Shown: positions 36,101 through 45,560, numbered from the stretch's first letter. The stretch is DNA of 64,000 nt from Linum tenue (GCA_946122785.1 CAMGYJ010000008.1:2753742-2817741); one strand, 5' to 3'. Made by a program: numbers and translations. The notes: generated by a model not told the origin, from the letters alone.

Positions 36101-36962
36101 TTTCTCCAAATATGTATCAGTACTATAATCCAACGTACTAGTATCCAAAATATTTCAATGAATATAATATATGCCCAGACTAGTATCCACACAAAATAAA
36201 CATCAGTATTATAATCCAACGTACTAGTATCCACAATATTTCAATGAATATAATATATGCCCAGACTAGTATCCACACAAAATAAACATGGGCTACAAAC
36301 TACGTCCAACAAACAGTAGGTAACAAGTATCCAACTAGCTCATAGTAGAATCCCAGAAGACCAACAAACATTAAACTCACACTAGAATACGTGTAACAAA
36401 TATCCATAAACAGTAGTATCCATGAATCTTAAAATCGTATCCCATTTCTCCAAATATGTATCAGTATTATAATCCAACGTACTAGTATCCACAATATTTC
36501 AATGAATATAATATATGCCCAGACTAGTATCCACCCAAAATAAACATCAGTATTATAATCCAACGTACTAGTATCCACAATATTTCAATGAATATAATAT
36601 ATGCCCAGACTAGTATCCACACAAAATAAACATGGGCTACAAACTACGTCCAACAAACAGTAGGTAACAAGTATCCAACTAGCTCATAGTAGAATCCAAG
36701 AAGACCAACAAACATTAAACTCACACCAAAGACATTAAATTTCATTCAATGCTCCCAACCAAAACTCAACAACACAAACTTATAAATATGTCAATCCACA
36801 ATCACCTTCTTCTTCTTCTTCTTTTACTGTAGCATCGAAGCCAAACCCACAACCACCATCTATTTGAGTCAAACCTTCTAATACACCATCAACAAATTCT
36901 TCTTCTTCATGGGACGAGCTCGTTTGTGGAGGATCTAACTCGGCCTCATCATGGATCATCAT
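33145..36962 (-). pseudogene. FAR1/mudrA-type Mutator transposase
   Basis: Exons: 36962-36806 (first ATG), 35986-35171, 34887-34323, 34143 to about 33475, and a last exon from about 33376 to the stop at 33145. The first four join in phase. Exon 2 carries a FAR1-type zinc-binding DNA-binding domain with the terminal GAHNHDLQ and the first catalytic Asp (FFDTTFRTNK). Exon 3 carries the MULE transposase core (TDQDAGMAAA, CTWHILMNA). Exon 4 carries the SWIM zinc finger CDCRMFRTFGVLCRHM. The C-terminus is Lys/Arg-rich (EKERRRKK). A frame jump near 33970, between core and SWIM, breaks the protein. FAR1/FHY3 phytochrome-signalling factors descend from such transposases. Here the Ulp1 partner and repeats mark it as an element gene, not a host FRS gene. 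Confidence 0.88.
36041..36728. repeat. 344-bp tandem duplication in transposase intron 1
   Basis: 36041-36384 and 36385-36728 are near-identical, each starting GAATACGTGTAACAAATATCC and ending with AACATTAAACTCACAC. Each contains two copies of the GTATCCACAATATTTCAATG segment that also occurs at 28.5, 43.6 and 44.3 kb. Confidence 0.92.
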
Positions 36963-37919
36963 CAGCAACGTTTCCTGGACGCCGGAGGAAGAAGAGGAAA
37001 GAGGCAGGTCGCCGCCGGCGACTTTTCCGTCGGAGAAGAGAAGAGGAAGTTCAGAGAAAAGAAGAGAGAAGAAGGGGTTGGGAGAGTTGAGAGAGAAAAA
37101 GTGGTTGTGGCATTAATTGCCCATCACTTCTATTCTTTCCCCAATTTGTTGAAAAGACCCAAAAGCCCACCCAAAACTGATTTGGGCCCACCCATACTAA
37201 GATATTCTGGAATACAAGTATCCACGGCACCACGAATAGTATCTCAACAATCCACACAAATATCCAACACAAAAAATAGATGAATATTCAATAGGTACAG
37301 AGAAATATCCAAGAAACACAAACAAATACCACAATAATACAACAAACCATCAAGAAATAAATAAAACATATTACAACAAATACTGAAAAATATCCACAAC
37401 ACCCCAACTAATATCAATATTTTGTTCCACACAAATATCCAAACACATAAACTAAGGGAATATTTACTTAGGTTCAAATAAATATCCACAAAACACAAAC
37501 TAATATCTACTATTTGTACCCTAACCCTAAACCCTAAACTTTAAACTCTATCAACCTAATCACTAAACACTAAAACAATAAAACTATTGTTGTTTTCCCA
37601 AGCCGAGAATATTTCAAAGGTTCCACACAAATATCCAAACACATGAACTAAGGGAATAATTACTCAGGTTCAAATAAATATCCACACAACCCGGACAAAT
37701 ATCATAATATTTTAAATGAATATCGTTATGTCAGCAATAAGTATTACAAGTAGGAGAGACAAGTATCCACAAAACACAAACTAATATCTATTATTTGTAC
37801 CCTAACCCTAAACCCTAAACTCTATCACCCTAATCAATAAAACACTAAAAAAATATAACTATTATTGTTTTCCCAAGCTGATAATATTCAAAGGTTCCAC
37901 ACAAATATCCAAACACCAA

Positions 37920-38033
37920 CAATAAAAACTAATATTATTTAATAGGCCTTCGGCCTATGGGCCCTCGGCGGGCAGCCCTAACTATGGTTGCAAGCATTAC
38001 GTGTTAGGACTTGATAGTGTGTAGGACTTGCTA
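37920..38033. repeat. Direct repeat A (left copy), about 110 bp
   Basis: CAATAAAAACTAATATTATT then AGGCCTTCGGCCT, CCCTCGGCGGGCAGCCCTAA and TTAGGACTTGATAGTGTGTA. The same order occurs at 43027-43133 with few changes. The two copies bracket a 5-kb stretch that includes the F-box gene. Confidence 0.85.
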
Positions 38034-38092
38034 GTGTGTGTAATTTGATGTAAGACACAATATTCCAATCTTTCACAAATTGAAAACCAGAA

Positions 38093-38180
38093 CTCTAAAC
38101 CCTCATCAAACTTGGCCTCGCTGTCGACGTAGTAGAAAAGATCAATAAGATGATTTTTGGAACTTATGCCAAAATATCCA
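38093..38180 (-). pseudogene. Transposase scrap
   Basis: Near-copy of part of transposase exon 3 (34546-34625): it keeps the FYYVDSEA(K/E)FDE coding segment. No other part of that gene is next to it, so it is a relic of another element copy. Confidence 0.8.
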
Positions 38181-38281
38181 CACAAGTATTACAACTTATG
38201 CCAAAATTTTTGTTAGTAAAAAGTATTACAACTAGAAAAAACAAGTATCCACAACACACAAACTAATATCCACTATTTGTA

Positions 38282-38340
38282 CCCTAACCCTAAACCCTAA
38301 ACCCTAAACCCTAAACCCTAAACCCTAACCCTAAACCCTA

Positions 38341-38371
<31 letters not shown>

Positions 38372-38466
38372 GACCCTAAACCCTAACCCTAAACCCTAAC
38401 CCTAAACCCTAGGCCTAAACCCTAACCTTAAACCCTAACCCTAAACCCTAACCCTAAACCCTAAAC
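38282..38466. repeat. Interstitial telomere-like block
   Basis: 185 bp of CCCTAAA and CCCTAA units with a few variants (CCCTGA, CCTTAAA, TAGGCCTAAA). It grows out of the short CCCTAACCCTAAACCCTAAA segment that every unit of the surrounding repeat field contains. Confidence 0.95.
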
Positions 38467-39407
38467 TTTAAACTCTATCACCCTAATCACTAAACACTAA
38501 AACAATAAAACTATCAACATGTGCCCAATCCGAGAATATTTTAAGGTTCCACACAAATATCCAACACACATGAACTAAGTTAATATTTCCTCAGATTCAA
38601 TTCAAATATCCAAACACATGAACTAAGGAAATATCAGTATGTTAGAAACAAGTATTACAACAAGGAAAGACGAGTATCCACAACACACAAACTAATATCT
38701 ATTATTTGTACCCTAACCCTAAACTTTAAACTCTATCACCCTAATCACTAAACACTAAAAAAATAAAACTATTATTGTTTTCCCAAGCTGAGAATATTCA
38801 AAGGTTCCACAAAAATATCCAAACACATGAACTAAGTGAATGTTCAAAATATTTTGAATAAATATCAGTATGTTAGAAACAAGTATTACAACAAGGAAAG
38901 ACGAGTATCCACAACACACAAACTAATATCAATTAAATATCCAGACAACCCAGAAATATATCCAGACAACCCAGAAAAATACCCAGACAAACCAGAAAAA
39001 TATCCAAACACATGAACTAAGTTAATATTTCCTCAGATTCAATTCAAATATCCAAACATATGAACAAAGGAAATATTTCATCAAGTTCAATTAAATATCC
39101 ACACAACCAGGAAACAAATCAAAATATTTTGAATAAATATCAGTATGTGAGAAACATGTATTATGACTAGGAAAGACAAGTATCCATACAACCCAGACAA
39201 ATATCAGTTTATTAAAAATAACTATCAGTTCCTTAGTAAAACGTATTAAGATGGTTTCAAAAAATATCCACATCACACAAAATAATATTTTCTATTGGGT
39301 CGAGGGAGTTGGGTTTTGTTTGGTGTTTCTTTCAAAGCCCGATTCAAGTAAGCCCAGCTAGAACCCTAGAACTAGCCAGCAGTAAAGTAAACCGCTCATA
39401 GCGGTTC

Positions 39408-39459
39408 CCTTTGTGTCGTTTCCATTGTAAAAAAAAAAAAAAAAATTGTGTCGTTTCCT
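39408..39459. mobile_element. Tiny poly(A) insertion with 13-bp duplication
   Basis: TTGTGTCGTTTCC occurs just before and just after ATTGTA plus a run of about 18 A. This looks like an extremely 5'-truncated LINE-type insertion with its target duplication. It lies in the leader of the F-box gene, ending about 15 bp before the ATG. Replication slippage is an alternative. Confidence 0.5.
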
Positions 39460-39472
39460 TTGGCCGATCGAA

Positions 39473-40693
39473 ATGGTGGAGACTCCTTCGGTTGAAAACA
39501 CCACGGCGGCGAGGGTACCGCAGGCGCGGCGCCGGCGGCCTTTTCCTGTGCTTCATCCGGATCTCATCGTCAAGATTTTGATTTGGCTACCTGTGGCTTC
39601 GCTCCTCCGGTTCAGGTGCGTCTCCAAATGGTTCAAAACCTTAATTTCCAGTCCCGATTTCGTGAAAGAACATCTGAGAAGTATGAAAGTGTTGTCGGAT
39701 GTCAAGCCGAATTGCGTTGATAGGCTGTTCAGGAGTTGTTTCAACTTCATCGAGCGCTTGGATTACCAACCCCTCGAAGGGAGTCCTCCTGTTGCTGATT
39801 GGGGTTTGCACTCGTGGTCGGTAAAGTCTTTATACAATGGCCCCCGGATCGACCCCATCGAGCTTGGGGGTTTGTTTGAAGGATTCGATCAATTTGAGGA
39901 TCGGGTTGTTGGGTCATGCGATGGGTTGCTTTGCTCTTTTCTCTGGCGTTACAACCAGGTGGCGGTATGGAACCCATCTTCCAGAGTTATGAGGACATTG
40001 CCCGCTTTCCCCTATGATATGTCAGAGGAACAGGTGCAAATGTCTGACACGTATTTTGGATTTGGTTATGATAGTCATCTTGATGATTACAAAGTGGTAG
40101 TAGTGATTTCCTATCCAGCTGAAACTCAAGTTCAAGTCTTTGCTCTGAAAACTTCGTCATGGAGGAGAATCGAGAATTTTAAGTATGGGGTTCCATCAGA
40201 TACGGAGGCGGATGCAAAGTTTTTTGCTGGCCGTCTTTACTATCGAGTGTCAAGTTCTGAGGGTGAAGGGAATAACCAGAGGGACACCCTAGTCTCACTT
40301 GATCTTGCAACAGAAAAATATAACAAGGTGAAACTACCTGAATTTCATGGCGCTGGTACTAGTTGGGACATAGAATCATTTGTTGATCGTCTTTGTGTTG
40401 TGCAATTTGATGGTTTCCGTTCGTGTGAGGTATGGGTGATGAAAGAGCCAAGGGTGACAGATGCTTGGACTAAGTTGTTTAGTGTTGATCAGGCTGTGGT
40501 CGATGCAATGTTATACACTCCACTTTACATTTCAGACAGCGGTGAGGCTCTTTGGAATAACGGTGAAGATTTGTTCATTTACAATTCCAAGAACAACACT
40601 ATAAGGTTCCCTGCATCGAGAGGCTTGTCCGATCGCGATGGTCCTCCTGTGATCTATATGGAGACCTTAGTTTCGCCAAACATGGATAATTAG
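39473..40693 (+). CDS. F-box protein with FBA domain, 406 aa
   Basis: The single-exon frame runs from ATG 39473 to TAG 40693. The F-box lies at about residues 24-65 (VLHPDLIVKILIWLPVASLL, FRCVSKWFKTLISSPDFV). It is followed by an F-box-associated interaction domain with VVGSCDGLLC and VAVWNPSSRVMRTLP. FGFGYDSHLDDYKVV and a C-terminal WVMKEP segment complete it. Such proteins are substrate receptors of SCF ubiquitin ligases; CPR1/CPR30 and S-locus F-box proteins share this layout. The substrate cannot be told from sequence. The frame is fully intact although the gene sits inside a field of transposon repeats. The lack of introns is common in this family and does not by itself show retroposition. 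Confidence 0.88.
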   Translation: MVETPSVENTTAARVPQARRRRPFPVLHPDLIVKILIWLPVASLLRFRCVSKWFKTLISSPDFVKEHLRSMKVLSDVKPNCVDRLFRSCFNFIERLDYQPLEGSPPVADWGLHSWSVKSLYNGPRIDPIELGGLFEGFDQFEDRVVGSCDGLLCSFLWRYNQVAVWNPSSRVMRTLPAFPYDMSEEQVQMSDTYFGFGYDSHLDDYKVVVVISYPAETQVQVFALKTSSWRRIENFKYGVPSDTEADAKFFAGRLYYRVSSSEGEGNNQRDTLVSLDLATEKYNKVKLPEFHGAGTSWDIESFVDRLCVVQFDGFRSCEVWVMKEPRVTDAWTKLFSVDQAVVDAMLYTPLYISDSGEALWNNGEDLFIYNSKNNTIRFPASRGLSDRDGPPVIYMETLVSPNMDN

Positions 40694-41147
40694 CAAAGTG
40701 GGGTAAGTAGGTTCAACTCAACTAGATATATGCTTGTTGAATGTGAAATTATTCAATCCAATGTTTCGCCTTGAACAATTCTGCAACCTACTTGCTGATT
40801 CCTTTTTCTGTTCTATGTTACTATATATCCTCCTTTGACTTGAAACTTGTGGCCGGTTGTAGGTACCATTAACAATACCGGTTGGAATTTTGTCTACCCC
40901 GTAAGATCACCCCGGAGAATGCTGTGCTATCGTCGATGAAATGGAGCAAGACAGTTTGTGAATTTCATTTGGATTTGCATGTGTGATGTAGTACGAACTC
41001 ATCCTAGTAATTAGTAATTAAGCAATGGTTTCAACTTTCACGGGGAACTTGGATATGTATGTGTGACCAATAACGCTAAAACAATACCGAAAAGTTAGTG
41101 GTAGAGTATTTTGTGTTGAATCCGTGGTGTACCTGTCATTTCAGTTG
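40694..41147 (+). other. 3' flank of the F-box gene, probable spliced 3' UTR
   Basis: GGGGTAAGTAGG follows the stop by about 10 bp and a TTGTAG acceptor-like site lies near 40860, so a UTR intron is possible. The sequence is unique in the window and ends where repeat DNA resumes near 41148. Confidence 0.4.
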
Positions 41148-41187
41148 TTTCACTAAGGGGAAAACAATCTGAAACCATGCTGCTCAG
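41148..41187 (-). pseudogene. Transposase scrap at the repeat junction
   Basis: About 40 bp (TTTCACTAAGGGGAAAACAA, then TCTGAAACCATGCTGCTC) match transposase exon 3 near 34510-34545. It is joined directly to the ATATCCAGACAACCCAGA repeats and marks the right edge of the unique F-box segment. Confidence 0.7.
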
Positions 41188-41393
41188 ATTCAATTAAATA
41201 TCCAGACAACCCAGAAAAATATCCAGACAACCCAGACAAATACCCAGACAACCCAGAAAAATATCCAAACACATGAACTAAAGGAATATTTCCTCGGGTT
41301 CAAATAAATATCCACACAACCCGGAAAAATATCATAATATTTTGAATGAATATCATAATTTGCGAAAAAAGTATTGCAACTAGTAAAGACAAG

Positions 41394-42790
41394 TATCCAC
41401 AACACACAAACTAATATCTACTATTTGTACCCTAAACCCTAAAGTTTAAACTCTATCACCTTAATCACTAAACACTAAAAAAATAAAACTATTATTGTTT
41501 TCCCAAGCTGAGAATATTCAAAGGTTCCACAAAAATATCCAAACACATGAACTAAGTGAATGTTCAAAATATTTTGAATAAATATCAGTATGTTAGAAAC
41601 AAGTATTACAACAAGGAAAGACGAGTATCCACAACACACAAACTAATATCTATTATTTGTACCCTAACCCTAACCCCTAAACTCTATCACCCTAATCACT
41701 AAACACTAAAAAAATAAAACTATTATTGTTTTCCAAAGCTGAGAATATTCAAAGGTTCCACAAAAATATCCAAACACATGAACTAAGGGAATGTTCAAAA
41801 TATTTTGAATAAATATCAGTATGTTAGAAAAAAGTATTAAAACAAGGAAAGACGAGTATCCACAACACACAAACTAATATCAATTAAATATCCAGACAAC
41901 CCAGAAAAATATCCAGACAACCCAGACAAATACCCAGACAACCCAGAAAAATATCCAAACACATCAACTAAAGGAATATTTCCTCGGTTTCAAATAAATA
42001 TCCACACAACCCGGAAAAATATCATAAAATTTTAAATGAATATCATAATTTGAAAAAAAAGTATTGCAACTAGAAAAGACAAGTATCCACAACACACAAA
42101 CTAATATCTACTATTTGTACCCTAAACCCTAAACTTTAAACTCTATCACCCTAATCACTAAACACTAAAAAATAAAACTATTATTGTTTTCCCAAGCTGA
42201 GAATATTCAAAGGTTCCACAAAAATATCCAAACACATGAACTAAGTGAATGTTCAAAATATTTTGAATAAATATCAGTATGTTAGAAACAAGTATTACAA
42301 CAAGGAAAGACGAGTATCCACAACACACAAACTAATATCTATTATTTGTACCCTAACCCTAACCCTAAACTCTATCACCCTAATCACTAAACACTAAAAA
42401 AATAAAACTATTATTGTTTCCCAAGCTGAGAATATTCAAAGGTTCCACAAAAATATCCAAACACATGAACTAAGGGAATGTTTCCTCAGGTTCATATAAA
42501 TATCTGCACAGCCCGGAAAAAAATCATAATATTTGGAATAAATATCAGTATGTTAGTAACAGGTATTACAACTAGGAAGAACGAGTATCCACAACACACA
42601 AACTAATATCTATTATTTGTACCCTAACCCTAAACCCTAAAGTTTAAACTCTATCACCCTAATCACTAAACACTAAAAAAATAAAACTATTATTGTTTTC
42701 CCAAGCTGATAATATTCAAAGGTTCCACAAAAATATCCAAACACATGAACTAAGAGAATGTTTCCTCGGGTTCAAATAAACTCAAACATT
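41394..42790. repeat. Tandem array of about 231-bp units
   Basis: The landmark TATCCACAACACACAAAC occurs at 41394, 41626, 41857, 42084, 42315 and 42586, spaced 232, 231, 227, 231 and 271 bp. Another adjacent pair with 231-bp spacing lies at 38675 and 38906. Copies are only slightly diverged, so the array is recent. Confidence 0.93.
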
Positions 42791-43026
42791 CGCTAAACTC
42801 TAAACCCTAAACACTGAACTCTAAACCCTAAACAATCAACACTACTAAATAAACTCTAAAACAATATAATTAGGAAATAATAGATATTCATTCTAACCAG
42901 ACAAAACCCTAAACCCTAAAGAGAACCCAAACCCTTATGTTGAAACCTTAACCCTAACCTCTATACCGTAAACCGTAAACCATAAACCAAACCTAAACAA
43001 TCAACCCTAAAAAATAAACCGCTCGT

Positions 43027-43133
43027 CAATAAAAACTAATATTATTTAATGGGCCTTCGGCCCATGGGCCCTCGGCGGGCAGCCCTAACTAAGGTTGCAA
43101 GCCTTACGAGTTAGGACTTGATAGTGTGTAGGA
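43027..43133. repeat. Direct repeat A (right copy), about 107 bp
   Basis: Second copy of the block at 37920-38033, here with GGGCCTTCGGCCC and the same CCCTCGGCGGGCAGCCCTAA, about 5.1 kb downstream in the same orientation. Confidence 0.85.
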
Positions 43134-43539
43134 TATTGTTTTGCAAAGGAATAATACGGCCCAAAATTTCAACAATAATACAAAGCAATATCAACATAAC
43201 ATAAATTAATATCGACTGAGAACAAATAAATATCCACACAAACAACACATACATAATACTAACATGGGCCCATAAAATTTGGTTCTCTTTCCACTCCTCT
43301 CCATTCTCCCGCCCAAAATCAAGCTGGGCCCACCACGCCACTTGCTCAGCTCCGCTGCCCGCCGCACGCTGGGCCGGATTTTTGGCCGGATTTTGCTTGT
43401 TGGCCCACCTTCAGCTCACTTAAGTGAGCCACCACCGAGCCGAGAGCTCCTCCGTTGGATCAAACATGGGCCGACGTGGCCCTCATCCTGCCCTGTTAGT
43501 ATCTGCTAACGATTTGGCCTGTTAGCAGAATAACTTCTG
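43134..43539. mobile_element. Terminus-like sequence of a Mutator-related element
   Basis: Upstream-like DNA with GGGCCCA boxes ends in TGTTAGTATCTGCTAACGAT and GTTAGCAGAATAAC near 43493-43535. A very similar end, TGTTAGTATATACTAACCAC and GTTAGCAGAATAAC, closes the second element at 45511-45554. Both have the same orientation. This may be the right end of the 28-37 kb element or of another copy. Confidence 0.5.
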
Positions 43540-45560
43540 CGATATGTATCAGTATTATAATCCAACGTACTAGTATCCACAATATTTCAATGAATATAAT
43601 ATATGCCCAGACTAGTATCCATACAAAATATGTATCAGTATTATAATCCAACGTACTAGTATCCACAATATTTCAATGAATATCATATATGCCCAGACTA
43701 GTATCCTTGGACAAATAACTAAAACGCACACTTATATACAATACAATTATCGTAGTAAAGCAAAAGTGTATCCAAACGGAGATAACTAATATCCATGAAA
43801 AAATATCCATAATACCCAGAAAAATAACTAAAACGAACAGTTAAGTATCCACATTAACAGAACTGATATCCACACATCAGACACATCAGTTTATTTTTTT
43901 TAGCCAATATAACTAATCGAGAAACGAAGTGAGAAATCAAACCTCCGGTGGTGGTTCATCCGGCGGCTGCTGTGATGATCCAGCTGCTTCACGAGATTTC
44001 GCTGAAGATTTTGGTGCAACAGTTTTGGGTTTCTTCCTCACGGGTTGTTCCTGAAAAATAGTTAGATATTAAGAAAACTATCGGTTAATGAAAATATTAA
44101 AATGCATCCGACTAGTAATTTTTAAACCTCTTGTTGTACATCAGGTGGCTGCTTTGATGATCCTTCTCCATCATTGTTGGGCTTCTTTTTCGGTCTCCCC
44201 ATTAACTGAAACAATAAACAAAATGACCACAATAAGTATCACTAGTATCCATGAATCTTAAAATCGTATCCCATTTCTCCAAATATGTATCAGTATTATA
44301 ATCCAACGTACTAGTATCCACAATATTTCAATGAATATAATATATGCCCAGACTAGTATCCATACAAAATAAACATCAGTATTATAATCCAACGTACTAG
44401 TATCACAATTGACAAAAATGATATCCATATAATCTTTAACCAAGGAATCGACAAATGATACCCAGATTGAACAAAATCGTATCCAACAAACCCCCAAAAT
44501 GGAATTCGAGAAAACAAAATGAAACAATATATAAAATGATCACAATAAGTATCGGAAGTGATAAAACTAATATCCATGTAACATTTAATCAAGGAATCAA
44601 CAAACAATACCTACATTCCCCAAAATCGTATCCAACAAACCCCCAAAATCTACAAATCGATAAATGAAACCCTAAACCCCAAAATTCGAATCCCACAGAC
44701 CCAGAATCTGGTAATCTGCAAAAAAAACCCTAAACACCCATATTCGAATCCATGAAACCCTAAATCTACAAATCGAAAAAAGAATCCATGAACCCCCAAA
44801 ACGAAACCCTAAACCCCAAATTCGAATCCCACGGACACAATATCTGGAAATCGAGAATCAAAATCCTAAACACCCTAAATCGAATTGCATGAACCATATA
44901 TTTTCAAATCCATAAACAAAACCCAGATTTCCACACAAAAAATCCATAAACCGAAACCCTAACATAAATTTTCAAATCCATACAGAAAATGAACAACCTC
45001 AGCGTCTTCTTCTACCTCCAACTATCGGCGGCGACGGCGGCGGAGTTTTTCGTCAGCGAAGTCGGCGGCGTCTTCTTCTTTCTTCTCCGTCGGCGGTGTC
45101 TTCTTCCTCGTCGGTCGGGAGAGCTTCAAGGGCCACGTCGGCGGTACAACCAGCAACAAGTCGCCGACCTCGCAGCCGTCGTCGCCGTCGAAGATCGTCG
45201 CTGTTGGTGGTCTCGCGGTTGGTGGTGGTTTTCGGGAGAAAAGAAGAAGAGAGGGAGAGGGTTCGAAAGTTCGTGGAGAGAGAGAGGGTTCGAAAGTTCT
45301 GGAGAGAGAAGGGAGAGTGGCTGACCGCGAGTTGAGGTTGGGTTTTGGGCGGGTTTGAAATTTTGGGTTTTACTTTTTTTTTTTATTTTTTTTATTTCTG
45401 TCCCAAATGTGGCTCAGCTTGGCCGAGAAAACTTTTCCCCCTCACAGAATCCCGCCGGCGATTCTCACCCCTCCGATGGTGGCTCGCCTACGTGGCTCCT
45501 CATCTCACCGTGTTAGTATATACTAACCACTAATAGCGTTAGCAGAATAACGCTATTGGT
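43540..45560 (-). mobile_element. Second Ulp1-type Mutator element, 5' part only
   Basis: On the minus strand: the terminal motif (45554-45511), a GC-rich leader-like region (about 45360-45000, SSR-like GCCGCCG/CGTCG), then an A/T-rich intron with TTTAGGGTTT words (44990-44220). After this come two short coding exons (43943-44202) and GGATA-repeat intron DNA (43890-43540). This is the promoter end of an Ulp1-gene-bearing element. The remaining exons, protease and transposase are missing. Confidence 0.65.
43943..44202 (-). pseudogene. First exons of a truncated Ulp1-type transposon gene
   Basis: Exon from ATG 44202 to 44128 encodes MGRPKKKPNNDGEG, an AT-hook-like core. A GT donor follows. The second exon, 44050-43943, encodes QEQPVRKKPKTVAPKSSAKS and ends before a GT. 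It matches the start of the plus-strand copy at 28887 (QEQPGMKRTKMVAPRSREGE). No further exons follow, because the sequence runs into repeat DNA. Confidence 0.7.

Larger units (their letters stand above)
28333..37110. mobile_element. MuDR-like element with convergent Ulp1 and FAR1-type transposase genes (ends uncertain)
   Basis: The plus-strand Ulp1-protease gene (28887-32749) and the minus-strand transposase gene (33145-36962) face each other with about 400 bp between stops, as mudrB and mudrA do in MuDR. Plant Mutator elements that carry ULP1-like genes are known as Kaonashi/KI-type MULEs. Both genes are broken in this copy. Their introns share GGATAT/GGATAC repeat families. I see no clear terminal inverted repeats at 28.3 or 37.1 kb, so it may be a non-TIR MULE, or it may extend to the terminus-like sequence near 43535. 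Confidence 0.82.
37250..43020. repeat. Field of GGATAT-family repeats with CCCTAAA seeds
   Basis: Diverged copies of one unit recur throughout. The unit contains AGTATCCACAACACACAAAC, TACTATTTGTACCCTAAACC, AACTCTATCACCCTAATCAC and TATTGTTTTCCCAAGCTGAG. Copies lie near 37484, 37764, 38246, 38675, 38906 and then six in a row at 41394-42586. An 18-bp word ATATCCAGACAACCCAGA is repeated at about 34945-35000, 38935-39000, 41203-41265 and 41885-41955. The field is interrupted only by the F-box gene and short transposase scraps. Confidence 0.88.

Noticed and set aside
33145..36962. Host FAR1/FRS transcription factor instead of a transposase
   Set aside because: The convergent Ulp1 gene, the family repeats in introns, further scraps of the same gene nearby and the frameshift all point to a transposon gene.
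38282..38466. Chromosome end
   Set aside because: Genes and repeats continue on both sides, and the block sits at a fixed place inside a repeat unit, so it is interstitial.
41394..42790. CRISPR-like array
   Set aside because: Units are 231 bp, nearly identical throughout and lack short unique spacers. The context is a plant chromosome.
43045..43100. Helitron 3' end (GGGCCTTCGGCCC hairpin followed by CTAA)
   Set aside because: The hairpin is too far from a CTRR-T end, no TC 5' end was found, and no Rep/helicase is present. The block is better described as direct repeat A.
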